Assembly (NCBI RefSeq): GCF_019218885.1
Contig: NZ_JAHUWT010000003.1
Span: 868,001 to 932,000 of the forward strand
Direction: 5' to 3'
Origin: Bordetella sp. BOR01
GTDB taxonomy: Bacteria > Pseudomonadota > Gammaproteobacteria > Burkholderiales > Burkholderiaceae_B
DNA length: 64,000 nucleotides
Positions 37,107-46,129 of the stretch are shown here, piece by piece. Numbering within the stretch: the first letter of the stretch is position 1; every line of letters begins with the position of its first letter. The translations under genes were made by a program, and so were the position numbers. Under the pieces are notes generated by a model. It had not been told where the DNA came from, ran no database searches, and worked only from the letters and a program-made list of their open reading frames with translations.

Positions 37107-38747
37107 ATGACAGCCCGATCCAACGATGCCTTGCCGCGCAACGCCGCCAATCACGTGGCACTGACACCCATGGGTTTCCTGCAATGGGCGGCCGATGTCT
37201 ATCCGCAGCGGCCGGCACTGGTGCACGGCGAGCGCAGCCAAAGCTGGCAAGCCACGCGCCAGCGCTGCCACCAGATGGCCGCCGCGCTGCGCACCTGGGG
37301 CGTCGGGCACGGCGACGTGGTGGCGGTGCTGGCGCCCAACGTGCCCGCGCTGTACGAAGCGCATTTCGGCGTACCGATGGCCGGCGCGGTGCTCAACGCC
37401 CTGAATACCCGGCTGGACGCGGCCGCCCTGGCCTTCATCCTGGAACACGGCCGCGCGGCCGTGTTGCTGTACGACAGCGAGTACGCGGACCTGGTGCAAG
37501 AGGTGCTGGCCCGGCTGGCGGCGCCGCCGCGCACCGTACGCATCGAAGACAGCGAATACCAGGGCAACCACGGCACGCTGGGCGATGCCGAATACGAATC
37601 CTGGCTGGCCGCGCAGCCGCCCGGCGCGGCCTGGGAATGGCCCGCCGACGAATGGCAGAGCATCTGCCTGAACTACACCTCGGGCACCACGGGCAACCCC
37701 AAGGGCGTGGTCTACCACCACCGCGGCGCGTACCTGAACGCCACCGGCAATGTGCTGGCCTGCGGCATGCCGCCGCACGCCGTGTACTTGTGGACATTGC
37801 CCATGTTCCACTGCAACGGCTGGTGCTTTCCCTGGACCCTGGCGGCCCTGGCGGGCACCAGCGTCTGCCTGCGGCGGGTCGAGCCCGCGGCCGTTTTCGA
37901 GGCCATCCGCCGGCACCGCGTCGGCTACTTCTGCGCGGCGCCCGTCGTCCTGAACATGCTGATCAATGCGCCTGCCCAGGTACAGCATCGTGCCGCGCAC
38001 TCCGTGCATGCGCTGACCGGCGGCGCCGCGCCACCGGCCGCCGTCATCGAGGCCATGGAACAACTGGGCATCGGCGTCACCCACCTGTACGGGCTGACCG
38101 AAACCTACGGGCCGTCGATCAGCTGCGCCTGGCACGACGAATGGGATGAACGGCCACTGGCCGAGCGCGCCGCGCTGAAGGCGCGCATCGGCGTGCGCAA
38201 GCTCAACGTCGAGCATGTGCGGGTCGTGGACGACCAATTGCAGCCCGTGCCAGCCGATGGCACGACCCTGGGCGAAATCGTGCTGCGCGGCAATACGCTC
38301 ATGAAGGGCTACCTGCACAATCCCGCCGCCACGGCCGATGCCTTTGCGGGCGGCTGGTTCCATTCCGGCGACCTGGGCGTGGTGCACTCCGACGGCTACA
38401 TCGAGATCAAGGACCGCGCCAAGGACATCATCATTTCGGGCGGCGAGAACATTTCCACCGTGGAAGTCGAAAGCGTGCTGTACCGGCACCCCGCCATCCT
38501 GGAAGCCGCGGTCGTGGCGCGCCCCGACGCAACCTGGGGCGAAACCCCCTGCGCTTTCGTCACGCTCAAAGAAGGCGCGCAGTGTACGGCCGAAGAGGTA
38601 CTGCGCCACTGCCGCGAGCACCTGGCCCGCTTCAAGGTGCCCCGCACCGTCGTCTTCGGCCCGCTGCCCAAGACGGCCACCGGCAAGATCCAGAAGTTCA
38701 TCCTGCGCAGCCAGGCCGCCGGGCTGGATGTCCAGGGCGGCAACTGA
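37107..38747 (+). CDS. AMP-forming acyl-CoA synthetase
   Basis: A 546-aa ANL-superfamily ligase that activates a carboxylic acid to its CoA thioester using ATP. The phosphate-binding loop begins at Y190 (YTSGTTGNPKGVVYHH); the YGLTETYGPS core, the hinge DRAKDIIISGGENIS and the late lysine (KTATGKIQKFILR) are intact. It resembles medium-chain/DmdB-type ligases. The ATG at 37107 has AAAGGAGC upstream. It closes the IclR-led block and may be the LvaE counterpart, and a strong hairpin follows. Confidence 0.92.
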   Translation: MTARSNDALPRNAANHVALTPMGFLQWAADVYPQRPALVHGERSQSWQATRQRCHQMAAALRTWGVGHGDVVAVLAPNVPALYEAHFGVPMAGAVLNALNTRLDAAALAFILEHGRAAVLLYDSEYADLVQEVLARLAAPPRTVRIEDSEYQGNHGTLGDAEYESWLAAQPPGAAWEWPADEWQSICLNYTSGTTGNPKGVVYHHRGAYLNATGNVLACGMPPHAVYLWTLPMFHCNGWCFPWTLAALAGTSVCLRRVEPAAVFEAIRRHRVGYFCAAPVVLNMLINAPAQVQHRAAHSVHALTGGAAPPAAVIEAMEQLGIGVTHLYGLTETYGPSISCAWHDEWDERPLAERAALKARIGVRKLNVEHVRVVDDQLQPVPADGTTLGEIVLRGNTLMKGYLHNPAATADAFAGGWFHSGDLGVVHSDGYIEIKDRAKDIIISGGENISTVEVESVLYRHPAILEAAVVARPDATWGETPCAFVTLKEGAQCTAEEVLRHCREHLARFKVPRTVVFGPLPKTATGKIQKFILRSQAAGLDVQGGN

Positions 38748-38752
38748 CCTGT

Positions 38753-38790
38753 GCAGGTGCCTGACTCCCGCAAGGGAGTCAGGCACCTGC
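38753..38790. terminator. Perfect 17-bp hairpin, dispersed palindrome copy C
   Basis: GCAGGTGCCTGACTCCC (38753-38769) and GGGAGTCAGGCACCTGC (38774-38790) pair perfectly with a GCAA loop. It starts 5 bp after the ligase stop and ends 18 bp before the convergent argD-like stop. Its position makes it a likely bidirectional terminator, and its arms belong to the same sequence family as copies A, B, D and E. Confidence 0.8.
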
Positions 38791-38808
38791 TTCGACCTGC
38801 AAAGAAGC

Positions 38809-40002
38809 TCAGCTCTTGCGCAGCGCGCCGATCACGCCGTCGAGCTGCGACAGCATCAGCGTGATTTCCTGTACGCTGACGTTCAGCGCCGGCATGAAGC
38901 GCAGCAGGTTGCCGCGCGGCGCGTTCAGCAGCAGGCCTTGCGGCGCCAGCTTGCGCGCGGCCTCGACGATGGCGGGGCCGTCCTCGCGGTCGAGTATCAG
39001 CGCGCGCAGCAGGCCCATGCCGCGTTCGCCCCCCATGCCCCACTTGGCCGACAGGGCCAGCAGGCCTTCGGACAACTGCTGTGCGCGCGCGCGCACCGCA
39101 TCCATGAAGCCCGGCGCCGTCAGGGTGTCGAACACCGCCACGCCCACCGCGGCCATCAGGGGGTTGCCGTTATAGGTACCGCCCTGGTCGCCATGCGCGA
39201 ACACGCAGACGTCCTGGCGCGCCAGCAGCGCGGCCAGCGGCACGCCGCCGCCAATACCCTTGGCCAGCGTCATGATGTCGGGCACTACGTCGTACTGCTG
39301 GTAGGCGAACAGGGTACCGGTGCGGCCCATGCCCGTTTGCACTTCGTCGACGATCAGCAGCAGCTGGTGTTCGTCGGCCAATTGGCGCAGGCCCTTCATG
39401 AACTCGGGCGTGGCCGGGATGACGCCGGACTCGCCCTGCACCGGCTCGAGCATGATGGCGACGGTCTGGCCGTCGATCAGGGCGCGCACCGAATCCAGGT
39501 CGTTGAGTTCGGCCTTGGGAAACCCGTCGACCTGCGGCGCGTACATCGTGTCCCAGCCCGGCTTGCCCGAGGCCGACATGGTGGCCAGGGTGCGGCCGTG
39601 AAAGCCGTGGTTCATGGTGATGATCTTGTACGCGCCATTGCGGTTGACGCGGCCCCACTTGCGCGCCAGCTTGATGGCGCCTTCGTTGGCTTCGGCGCCG
39701 CTGTTGGCGAAGAACACGCGGTCGAAACACGAGGCGCCGGTCAGGCGCAGCGACAGGTCGATGGAAGGCTGGTTGTAGAACGCCGGCGAGGGGTTCATCA
39801 GCTTGTCGGACTGCTCGAGCAGGGCGCGCCGCATTTCGGGCGCGCAGTGGCCCAGCGTGTTCACGGCCCAGCCTTGCACGAAGTCCAGGTATCGCTTGCC
39901 GGCATGGTCTTCCAGCCAAGAGCCCTGGCCTCGCACGAACACCAGGTCCGGGCGAGAGGTGATCTCCATCAGGGCGTTGACGTTGAACTGACTGAATTCC
40001 AT
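38809..40002 (-). CDS. argD: Acetylornithine/succinylornithine-type aminotransferase
   Basis: A 397-aa class III PLP aminotransferase; ArgD converts N-acetylglutamate semialdehyde to N-acetylornithine in arginine biosynthesis. Seen are the PLP-binding NSGAEANEGAIKLARKWG, the Asp in LLIVDEVQTGMGRTG and the Schiff-base lysine in MTLAKGIGGGVPLAALLA. The ATG at 40002 gives a family-typical N-terminus. It lies 109 bp downstream of the D-threonine-aldolase-like gene in the same direction. An omega-aminotransferase with another substrate is the main alternative. Confidence 0.85.
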   Translation of the reverse strand: MEFSQFNVNALMEITSRPDLVFVRGQGSWLEDHAGKRYLDFVQGWAVNTLGHCAPEMRRALLEQSDKLMNPSPAFYNQPSIDLSLRLTGASCFDRVFFANSGAEANEGAIKLARKWGRVNRNGAYKIITMNHGFHGRTLATMSASGKPGWDTMYAPQVDGFPKAELNDLDSVRALIDGQTVAIMLEPVQGESGVIPATPEFMKGLRQLADEHQLLLIVDEVQTGMGRTGTLFAYQQYDVVPDIMTLAKGIGGGVPLAALLARQDVCVFAHGDQGGTYNGNPLMAAVGVAVFDTLTAPGFMDAVRARAQQLSEGLLALSAKWGMGGERGMGLLRALILDREDGPAIVEAARKLAPQGLLLNAPRGNLLRFMPALNVSVQEITLMLSQLDGVIGALRKS

Positions 40003-40111
40003 GGCGGTTCCTACGGAATGGGGAAAACAAGAGGGGTGGAAAACAAGGAATTTAGCACCGTATGGTGGCAACCGGCGGGCCGGCGCGGCTGGCTGGCCGG
40101 GCTGGGCCGGG

Positions 40112-41251
40112 CTATCGGCTCAGCCCGCGGGCGGCGATGTCCCACACGCCCTCGACTACGCCGTCGCGATAGGCCACCAGGCTGTCGTGCAGGTTGAAGG
40201 TCGGATCGACATGCGCAGGAATCAGCAGCAGGGTATCGCCCAGGTGCACCGCGGCGTCCGCGGCCACTTTCAGCACGCCGTGCTCGTCGTTGGCGGCGGC
40301 ATAGAGCAGCCCGTCGCGGCCGGCCACGCGGGGCAGCCCGCACTCGATGGTGGTGGATTTCAGCCCGGCGTCGACCACGGCGCGGCCCGCGGCCGGCATG
40401 CTCATCACGGTGGCCAGCAGGTACAGGCTGTGGCGGAAAGCCAACGGACCGGACCAGTCGTTGGCGCCGTAGTCGCCGTCCATGAACGCATACGAACCTG
40501 CCTGCATCTCGGTGTACACGCCCGAGGCCGCGTCGAATTCGGCGCTACCCGTGCCCGCGCCGGTGATGCGGTCACAGGCGATGCCGGCGGCGCGCAGATG
40601 GCCCGCGCAGTCGGCGGCTGCCTGGGCCGCGCGGGCCGCCACCGCGGCGCGTTCGGCGTGGCCACGCACATGCTGCACCGAACCATGGTAGGCCTGCAGG
40701 CCGCCGAATGACACGCCGGGCAGCGCCTGCGCCTGGCGCGCCAGGGCCAGCGCCGCGGCCGCATCGGGCACGCCGCAACGGCCCTGGCCCACGTTGATCT
40801 CGACCAGCACTTCAATCTGCGCCCGCGCGTGCGCCATGGCCGCGGAAATATCGGCCAGGTTGCCGGCATCGTCCACGCACACGCTGAGGCGGGCCGCGCG
40901 GGCCAGTTGCGCCAGCAGCGCCAGCTTGGCCGAGCCCACCACCTGGTTGCTGATATGCACGTCGTCGATGCCCGCCGCCACGAAAGGCAGGGCCTCGCTG
41001 ACCTTCTGGCAGCAGATGCCGCGCGCGCCCAGCGCCAGCTGGCGGCGCGAAATCTCGGGGCACTTGTGCGCCTTGGCGTGCGGCCGCAAGGCCACGCCAT
41101 GCCGGTCGGCCCAGGCCTGCATCAGGCGCAGGTTCGATTCGAACGCAGCCAGGTCCAGCACCAGGCTGGGGGTATCGACCCGCGCCAGCGGATCGCCTGG
41201 CACCGCCGCGGGCGGCAGTGCCGGAATCGGTGCAGCAGGGATGGCAGCCAT
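40112..41251 (-). CDS. D-threonine aldolase-like PLP enzyme (alanine-racemase fold)
   Basis: A 379-aa fold-III PLP enzyme of the DSD1/D-threonine aldolase family. The N-terminal VDTPSLVLDLAAFESNL, the PLP lysine in LRPHAKAHKCPEI and the metal-site/PLP-phosphate segments TGAGTGSAEFD and EMQAGSYAFMDGDY fit. Members cleave D-3-hydroxy-amino acids (D-threonine, 3-hydroxyaspartate) to glycine or glyoxylate-type products, or dehydrate D-serine. The ATG at 41251 fits the family start. It is divergent from a TAXI-TRAP transporter, which may import its substrate. Confidence 0.83.
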   Translation of the reverse strand: MAAIPAAPIPALPPAAVPGDPLARVDTPSLVLDLAAFESNLRLMQAWADRHGVALRPHAKAHKCPEISRRQLALGARGICCQKVSEALPFVAAGIDDVHISNQVVGSAKLALLAQLARAARLSVCVDDAGNLADISAAMAHARAQIEVLVEINVGQGRCGVPDAAAALALARQAQALPGVSFGGLQAYHGSVQHVRGHAERAAVAARAAQAAADCAGHLRAAGIACDRITGAGTGSAEFDAASGVYTEMQAGSYAFMDGDYGANDWSGPLAFRHSLYLLATVMSMPAAGRAVVDAGLKSTTIECGLPRVAGRDGLLYAAANDEHGVLKVAADAAVHLGDTLLLIPAHVDPTFNLHDSLVAYRDGVVEGVWDIAARGLSR

Positions 41252-41499
41252 GGATGCGCGCTTCCTTTTCGTACGAACAAGCGGGCCGCCCAAAACGGGC
41301 GGCGCACGGAAACGCGTAGTGTATCCCCAGGCAAACCCTAGGCACCCGCGGCTGCCGCGCATGACAAAATCTCCGGGGATCAAAACAAGGCCCCACGCTG
41401 CGCCTACGGCTTGCTGCCCCTCCATGGGCGCTTTGCCTTGGAACAGCCCGAGGGCAAAAGGGCGCTGCCATCCGACAGCGCCGTACCTGGAGAAGCTTC
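41252..41499. promoter_or_regulatory. Divergent promoter region with GC hairpin
   Basis: The 248-bp gap between the D-threonine-aldolase-like gene and the TAXI receptor contains the inverted repeat GCCGCCC/GGGCGGC (41285-41291, 41297-41303, loop AAAAC) near the aldolase start. I see no gene in it; promoters for both directions are expected here. Confidence 0.45.
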
Positions 41500-42462
41500 A
41501 TGTCTTTGAAGAACTGGATCAAGACCCTGACGGTCGCGCTGGCGGTAGCCGGCGCGGCCGGGCCCGCCCATGCGCAGGAATTCTTCCGCATCGGTACCGG
41601 CGGAACCGCCGGCACGTACTACCCCGTGGGCGGCATGATCGCCAACGCCATTTCGCAACCCGGCAAGCTGATCGCCACAGCCGTGGCCTCGAACGGCTCG
41701 GTCGCCAACATCAACGGCATCCTGGGCGGCTCGCTGGAAGCCGGCTTCACGCAGTCCGACGTGGCGTACTGGGCCTATACCGGCACCGGCACCTTCGACG
41801 GCAAGCCCAAGGCCGAGAAGCTGCGCCTGATCGCCACGCTGTATCCCGAGAGCATCCATCTGGTGGCGCGCAAGGGTTCGGACATCAAGTCGGTGGCCGA
41901 CCTGCGCGGCAAGCGCGTATCCATGGATGAACCCGGCTCGGGCACGCTGGTCGACGTGCGCCTGATCCTGGGCGCCTTCGGCATGACGGACAAAGACATC
42001 AAGGCCGAATACCTGAAACCCAACCAGGCCGGCGACAAACTTCGGGACGGCGGCCTGGACGCCTTCTTCTTCGTGGGCGGCGCCCCCGCCGGCGCCATTG
42101 CCGAACTAGCCTCCAGCGGCGCAGGCATCGAACTGATATCCATCGAGGGACCCGAGATCGACAAGCTGCGCAGCCAGCAGCAGTTCTTCACGCCCGATAC
42201 CATCGCCGCCGGCATGTACCAGGGCGTCGGCGAAGTGAAGACCATCTCGGTCAACGCGCAGATGGTCACGTCCACCAAGATGTCGGAACAGACCGTCTAC
42301 GACATCACCAAGGCGATGTACAGCGATGCCACCCGCAAGGTACTGGACAACGGCCACGCCAAGGGCAAGCTGATCACCAAGGAAAATGCCGTCAAGGGTG
42401 CGGGCATCCCGTTCCATCCGGGTGCCGAGAAGTTCTACAAAGAAGCCGGCCTGCTGAAGTAA
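41500..42462 (+). CDS. TAXI-family TRAP transporter substrate-binding protein
   Basis: A 320-aa periplasmic receptor with a signal peptide ending at GPAHAQ and the TAXI family start FFRIGTGGTAGTYYPVGG. TAXI proteins feed TRAP permeases driven by sodium or proton gradients; glutamate-like or other carboxylates are typical ligands. The fused permease gene follows after 68 bp, giving a complete transporter. Confidence 0.93.
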   Translation: MSLKNWIKTLTVALAVAGAAGPAHAQEFFRIGTGGTAGTYYPVGGMIANAISQPGKLIATAVASNGSVANINGILGGSLEAGFTQSDVAYWAYTGTGTFDGKPKAEKLRLIATLYPESIHLVARKGSDIKSVADLRGKRVSMDEPGSGTLVDVRLILGAFGMTDKDIKAEYLKPNQAGDKLRDGGLDAFFFVGGAPAGAIAELASSGAGIELISIEGPEIDKLRSQQQFFTPDTIAAGMYQGVGEVKTISVNAQMVTSTKMSEQTVYDITKAMYSDATRKVLDNGHAKGKLITKENAVKGAGIPFHPGAEKFYKEAGLLK

Positions 42463-42530
42463 TTCGCTGCAAAGCCCTCCAGCGCACCGGGCGTTTGACC
42501 CGGCGCGCGGCTTTCCTATAAGGCCTGGCG

Positions 42531-44555
42531 ATGGAAATCGATCACGACAAAACCCAGAAACTGGCGGAAAAATTCGATTCCGAAATCCGCTTCCGGCCAT
42601 TGGCCAAGACCGCCACCGCGATCGTCTCGTTCCTGCTGGTGACGCTGTCGCTGTTTCACTACTACACGGCGGGCTTCGGCCTGCTGCGCGAAGCCACGCA
42701 CCGCGGCGTGCACCTGGCTTTCGTACTGAGCCTGATCTTCCTGGTGTTCGGATTCAGCAAGGCGCATTACCAGCGCGAACCTCGCTCGACCCTGCTGTCG
42801 CCGGGCGGCGTGCCGCTGTACGACTGGATCATCGCCATCGCGCTGGCCTTCAGCGTGCTGTATATCCCGTACATCTTCGAAGACCTGGCGTTCCGTGTCG
42901 GCAATCCGCTGCCGCTGGATGTCTTCATGGGCAGCGTGCTCATCGTGGGGCTGCTCGAGGGCACGCGGCGTGCCATGGGCTGGCCGCTGCCCATCATTGC
43001 GCTGGTGTTCCTGGCCTATGCGGCATTCGGCCCGATATTCCCGGGCCTGCTCAAGCACGCGGGCAATTCCTGGCCGCAGATCGTCAACCATATGTACCTG
43101 ACCAGCCAGGGCATCTACGGCGTGGCGGTCGGCGTGGTGGCAACCTATGTTTTTCACTTCGTGCTGTTCGGCGTGCTGGCCAGCCGCATCGGGCTGGGGC
43201 AACTGTTCCTGGACGTGGCCTCGACCATCGCCGGCCGCTATGCCGGCGGCCCGGCCAAGGTATCGGTGTTCGGCTCGGCCATGTTCGGCATGCTGTCGGG
43301 CTCGTCGGTGGCCAACGCGGTCACCGTGGGTTCGCTGACCATCCCGGCCATGATCCGCATCGGCTATCCACGCCATTTCGCGGCCGGCGTCGAAGCCGCC
43401 TCCAGCACCGGCGGGCAGATCACCCCGCCCATCATGGGCGCCGCGGCCTTCCTGATGATCGAGTTCCTGGACATCCCTTACCAGCAGATCATCCTGGCGG
43501 GTATCTTCCCCGCCTTCCTGTATTTCTTCGGCATGTTCATGCAGGTGCACTTCGAAGCCAAGCGCGAAGGCCTGCGCGGCCTGCGCGTCGACGAAATGCC
43601 CAACTTGCGCGACTCGTTCAAGCGCCGCTGGCCCACGCTGTTGCCGCTGGTGGCCCTGATCGCGGTGCTGGCCAGCGGCCGCACGCCTTACCTGGCGGCC
43701 TTTGCCGGCATCACGGGTTGCATCCTGGTGGGCCTGCTCAATCCGTACCAGCGCCTGAAGCTGCGCGATCTGTACGACTCGTTCGAGACCGGGGCCAAGT
43801 ATGCGCTGGCCGTCGGCGCGGCGGCCGGCACGGTGGGCCTGGTGATCGGCGTGGTCACGCTGACCGGCGTGGGCTTCAAGGTGTCGTACATCGTCATCTC
43901 GGCGGCCCAGTTCATCTCGGGCGGCCTGCATACGGTCATTCCCGACATCCTGGTATCGATGCAGACGATGACGCTGCTGGCCGCACTGGTCATGACGGGT
44001 ATCGTGTGCGTCCTGATGGGCTGCGGCGTGCCCACCACCGCCAATTACCTGATCATGGTGGCCGTGGCCGCGCCCATCCTGGTGCAGTTGGGCGTGCAGC
44101 CCATTGCCGCCCACTTCTTCGTGTTCTATTTCGGCATCCTGGCCGACATCACGCCACCCGTGGCACTGGCGGCCTATGCGGCAGCGGGCATGGCGGGCAG
44201 CGACCCGCTGCGCACCAGCGTCACGGCATTCCGGCTGGGCATTACCAAGCTGATCGTGCCGTTCGTGTTCGTGTTCTCGCCATCGTTGCTGATCTCGGTG
44301 CAGGGCTTCACCTGGTATGCCTTCTTCACCACCCTGGTGGGCTGCATGGTCGGCCTGGTCCTGCTGTCGGCGGCCTTCTCGCGCTACATGCTGGTGGGCA
44401 TGAAATCCTGGGAACGCTGGCTGTGCACCATCGGCGCGCTGCTGACCATCATTCCGGGCCTGGCCAGCGGCCTGCTGGGCCTGGCGCTTTGCATTCCCGT
44501 ATTCGTGCGCCAACTGGCCCAATTGAAGGCGGAAAAGGCCATTCCGGCAGTTTGA
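42531..44555 (+). CDS. TRAP transporter fused permease (4TM-12TM)
   Basis: A 674-aa multi-pass inner-membrane protein in which the small DctQ-like and large DctM-like TRAP subunits are one polypeptide, as is normal with TAXI receptors. Diagnostic segments are STGGQITPPIMGAAAFLMIE and MGCGVPTTANYLIMVAVAAP, the transport-site repeats of the DctM family. It works with the receptor encoded immediately upstream. The hairpin at 44564-44587 ends the transcript. Confidence 0.94.
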   Translation: MEIDHDKTQKLAEKFDSEIRFRPLAKTATAIVSFLLVTLSLFHYYTAGFGLLREATHRGVHLAFVLSLIFLVFGFSKAHYQREPRSTLLSPGGVPLYDWIIAIALAFSVLYIPYIFEDLAFRVGNPLPLDVFMGSVLIVGLLEGTRRAMGWPLPIIALVFLAYAAFGPIFPGLLKHAGNSWPQIVNHMYLTSQGIYGVAVGVVATYVFHFVLFGVLASRIGLGQLFLDVASTIAGRYAGGPAKVSVFGSAMFGMLSGSSVANAVTVGSLTIPAMIRIGYPRHFAAGVEAASSTGGQITPPIMGAAAFLMIEFLDIPYQQIILAGIFPAFLYFFGMFMQVHFEAKREGLRGLRVDEMPNLRDSFKRRWPTLLPLVALIAVLASGRTPYLAAFAGITGCILVGLLNPYQRLKLRDLYDSFETGAKYALAVGAAAGTVGLVIGVVTLTGVGFKVSYIVISAAQFISGGLHTVIPDILVSMQTMTLLAALVMTGIVCVLMGCGVPTTANYLIMVAVAAPILVQLGVQPIAAHFFVFYFGILADITPPVALAAYAAAGMAGSDPLRTSVTAFRLGITKLIVPFVFVFSPSLLISVQGFTWYAFFTTLVGCMVGLVLLSAAFSRYMLVGMKSWERWLCTIGALLTIIPGLASGLLGLALCIPVFVRQLAQLKAEKAIPAV

Positions 44556-44563
44556 ACTCCGGT

Positions 44564-44587
44564 GGGGGACGGATCGTTCCGTCCCCC
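44564..44587 (+). terminator. Terminator hairpin of the TRAP operon
   Basis: GGGGGACGGA (44564-44573) and TCCGTCCCCC (44578-44587) form a perfect 10-bp stem with a TCGT tetraloop, 9 bp after the TRAP permease stop. Only two Ts follow, so termination may be partial. Confidence 0.75.
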
Positions 44588-44737
44588 TTGGAAAACGACG
44601 CCAATGGTCCGTTGTATATCGCCAACCCACGGGGCTGAAGTTGCCCCGGATGACGATTCAGCGTACAGTTAAATGCATGTTTGCTGGTTTGCCGATCCGC
44701 GGGCCGACTGTGCAAACTGGCACTAACAATGCGCCAT

Positions 44738-45196
44738 ATGTTCGACATCCTCGTTTATTTGTTCGAAAACTACTACACGCCGCAAGCCTGTCCCGCGGCC
44801 GACGTTCTCGCCAAACGCCTTGCGGCGGCAGGCTTCGAGCACGAAGACATCGACGACGCACTGGGCTGGCTTTATGGCCTGGCCGAAACCACCGAACGCT
44901 GCGTCGACCTGGCGCAAGCTCCCAGCAGCGGCATCCGCATCTACACCGACGGCGAATACCACCAGCTGGGCACCGAATCCATCGGCTTCATCGCTTTCCT
45001 TGAGTCGGCCGGCGTGCTGCCTGCCCCGCTGCGCGAAATCGTCATCGACCGTGCCCTGGCCGCGCCCGAAACCCCGGTGTCGCTGGCCAAGATCAAGATC
45101 ATCGCCCTGATGGTCCTCTGGAGCCAGGAAGCCGAGATCGACAACCTGGTACTCGAAGAACTGCTCGACGACGACGGTACGCGCCGGCTCCACTGA
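44738..45196 (+). CDS. smg: Smg-family protein (DUF494)
   Basis: A 152-aa protein matching the Smg/DUF494 family: the N-terminal MFDILVYLFENYY, the central EHEDIDDALGWLYGL and the C-terminal LVLEELLDDDG. The family is conserved in beta- and gammaproteobacteria, often near dprA/topA; its function is unknown. The ATG at 44738 gives the family start, though ATGs nine bases or more upstream exist. The gluQ gene follows after 3 bp. Confidence 0.93.
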   Translation: MFDILVYLFENYYTPQACPAADVLAKRLAAAGFEHEDIDDALGWLYGLAETTERCVDLAQAPSSGIRIYTDGEYHQLGTESIGFIAFLESAGVLPAPLREIVIDRALAAPETPVSLAKIKIIALMVLWSQEAEIDNLVLEELLDDDGTRRLH

Positions 45197-45199
45197 GCC

Positions 45200-46084
45200 G
45201 TGAACTACACAGGCCGTTTCGCCCCCAGCCCTAGCGGGCCGCTGCACCTGGGTTCATTGGCCGCCGCCCTGGCCAGTTGGCTGGACGCGCGCGCCCATGC
45301 CGGGCGCTGGCTGCTGCGCATCGAAGACGTGGACACACCCCGCACCGTAGCCGGCGCAGCCGACACCATCATGGAGCAGCTGCGGGCGCTGGGCCTGCAC
45401 TGGGACGGCGACATCATGTGGCAATCGCAGCGGGGCAAGGCCTACCAGCACGCCTTCGATGCGCTGGCAGGCCAGGGCCTGGTCTATGGTTGCGGCTGCA
45501 CCCGTCGCGAGATCGCCGACTCATCGCTGCGCGGCGCCGGCCTGGCCGCCGACGGCGAACGCCCTTATCCCGGTACCTGCCGCCACGGCTTGCCTGCGGG
45601 CCGCCAGGCGCGCGCCTGGCGCTTGCGGGTACCCGAAGGCGTCGAGACCTTTACCGACCGCTGGCTGGGGCCTCAGCAGCAAGACGTGGCACAGGCCGTG
45701 GGCGATTTCGTGCTGCGCCGTGCCGACGGCCTGTGGGCCTATCAACTGGCGGTGGTGGTCGACGATGCCGAACAAAGCATCACCGACATCGTGCGCGGCG
45801 CCGACCTGCTCAGCTCTACCGCACGCCAGCGCGTGCTGGCGCGGCTGCTGGGCGCCACGCCGCCGCGCGTCATGCACGTGCCGCTGATCGCCGATCCCGC
45901 CACCGGTTTGAAACTGTCCAAGCAGAACGGTGCCGCGCCCCTGGATACCGCGCGGCCCATGGCCATGCTGGCCCAGGCCTGGCGGGCGCTGGATTTCGCC
46001 CCATGCCCGGCCGACACCCCGGCCGCCTTCCTGGCCGAAGCCACCGCCCGCTGGGCCGCCCGCTTTCACATCAAGGCGCGCTGA
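45200..46084 (+). CDS. gluQ: Glutamyl-Q tRNA(Asp) synthetase
   Basis: A 294-aa GluRS paralogue that attaches glutamate to queuosine at position 34 of tRNA-Asp. It has the class I HLGS-type signature ([18 protein letters not shown]), a zinc site (CGC...CRHG pattern after LVYG) and the KMSKS-like LKLSKQNG. It lacks the anticodon-binding domain, as expected. Translation starts at a GTG at 45200, 3 bp after smg. It is convergent with the GDYXXLXY gene. Confidence 0.94.
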   Translation: MNYTGRFAPSPSGPLHLGSLAAALASWLDARAHAGRWLLRIEDVDTPRTVAGAADTIMEQLRALGLHWDGDIMWQSQRGKAYQHAFDALAGQGLVYGCGCTRREIADSSLRGAGLAADGERPYPGTCRHGLPAGRQARAWRLRVPEGVETFTDRWLGPQQQDVAQAVGDFVLRRADGLWAYQLAVVVDDAEQSITDIVRGADLLSSTARQRVLARLLGATPPRVMHVPLIADPATGLKLSKQNGAAPLDTARPMAMLAQAWRALDFAPCPADTPAAFLAEATARWAARFHIKAR

Positions 46085-46129
46085 CGCCGATGCGAATGCG
46101 CGTGCCAACCCAACCTGTCCGCCAGGCCC

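Noticed and set aside
25719-38747. A complete citronellol/geraniol (Atu) operon
   Set aside because: Although AtuA, SDR, dehydrogenase and ligase genes are present, there is no geranyl-CoA carboxylase or isohexenylglutaconyl-CoA hydratase in the block.
42516-44630. A 704-codon minus-strand frame across the TRAP permease
   Set aside because: It is the codon-bias shadow of the permease; its composition (His, Gln, Arg, Gly) is not protein-like.
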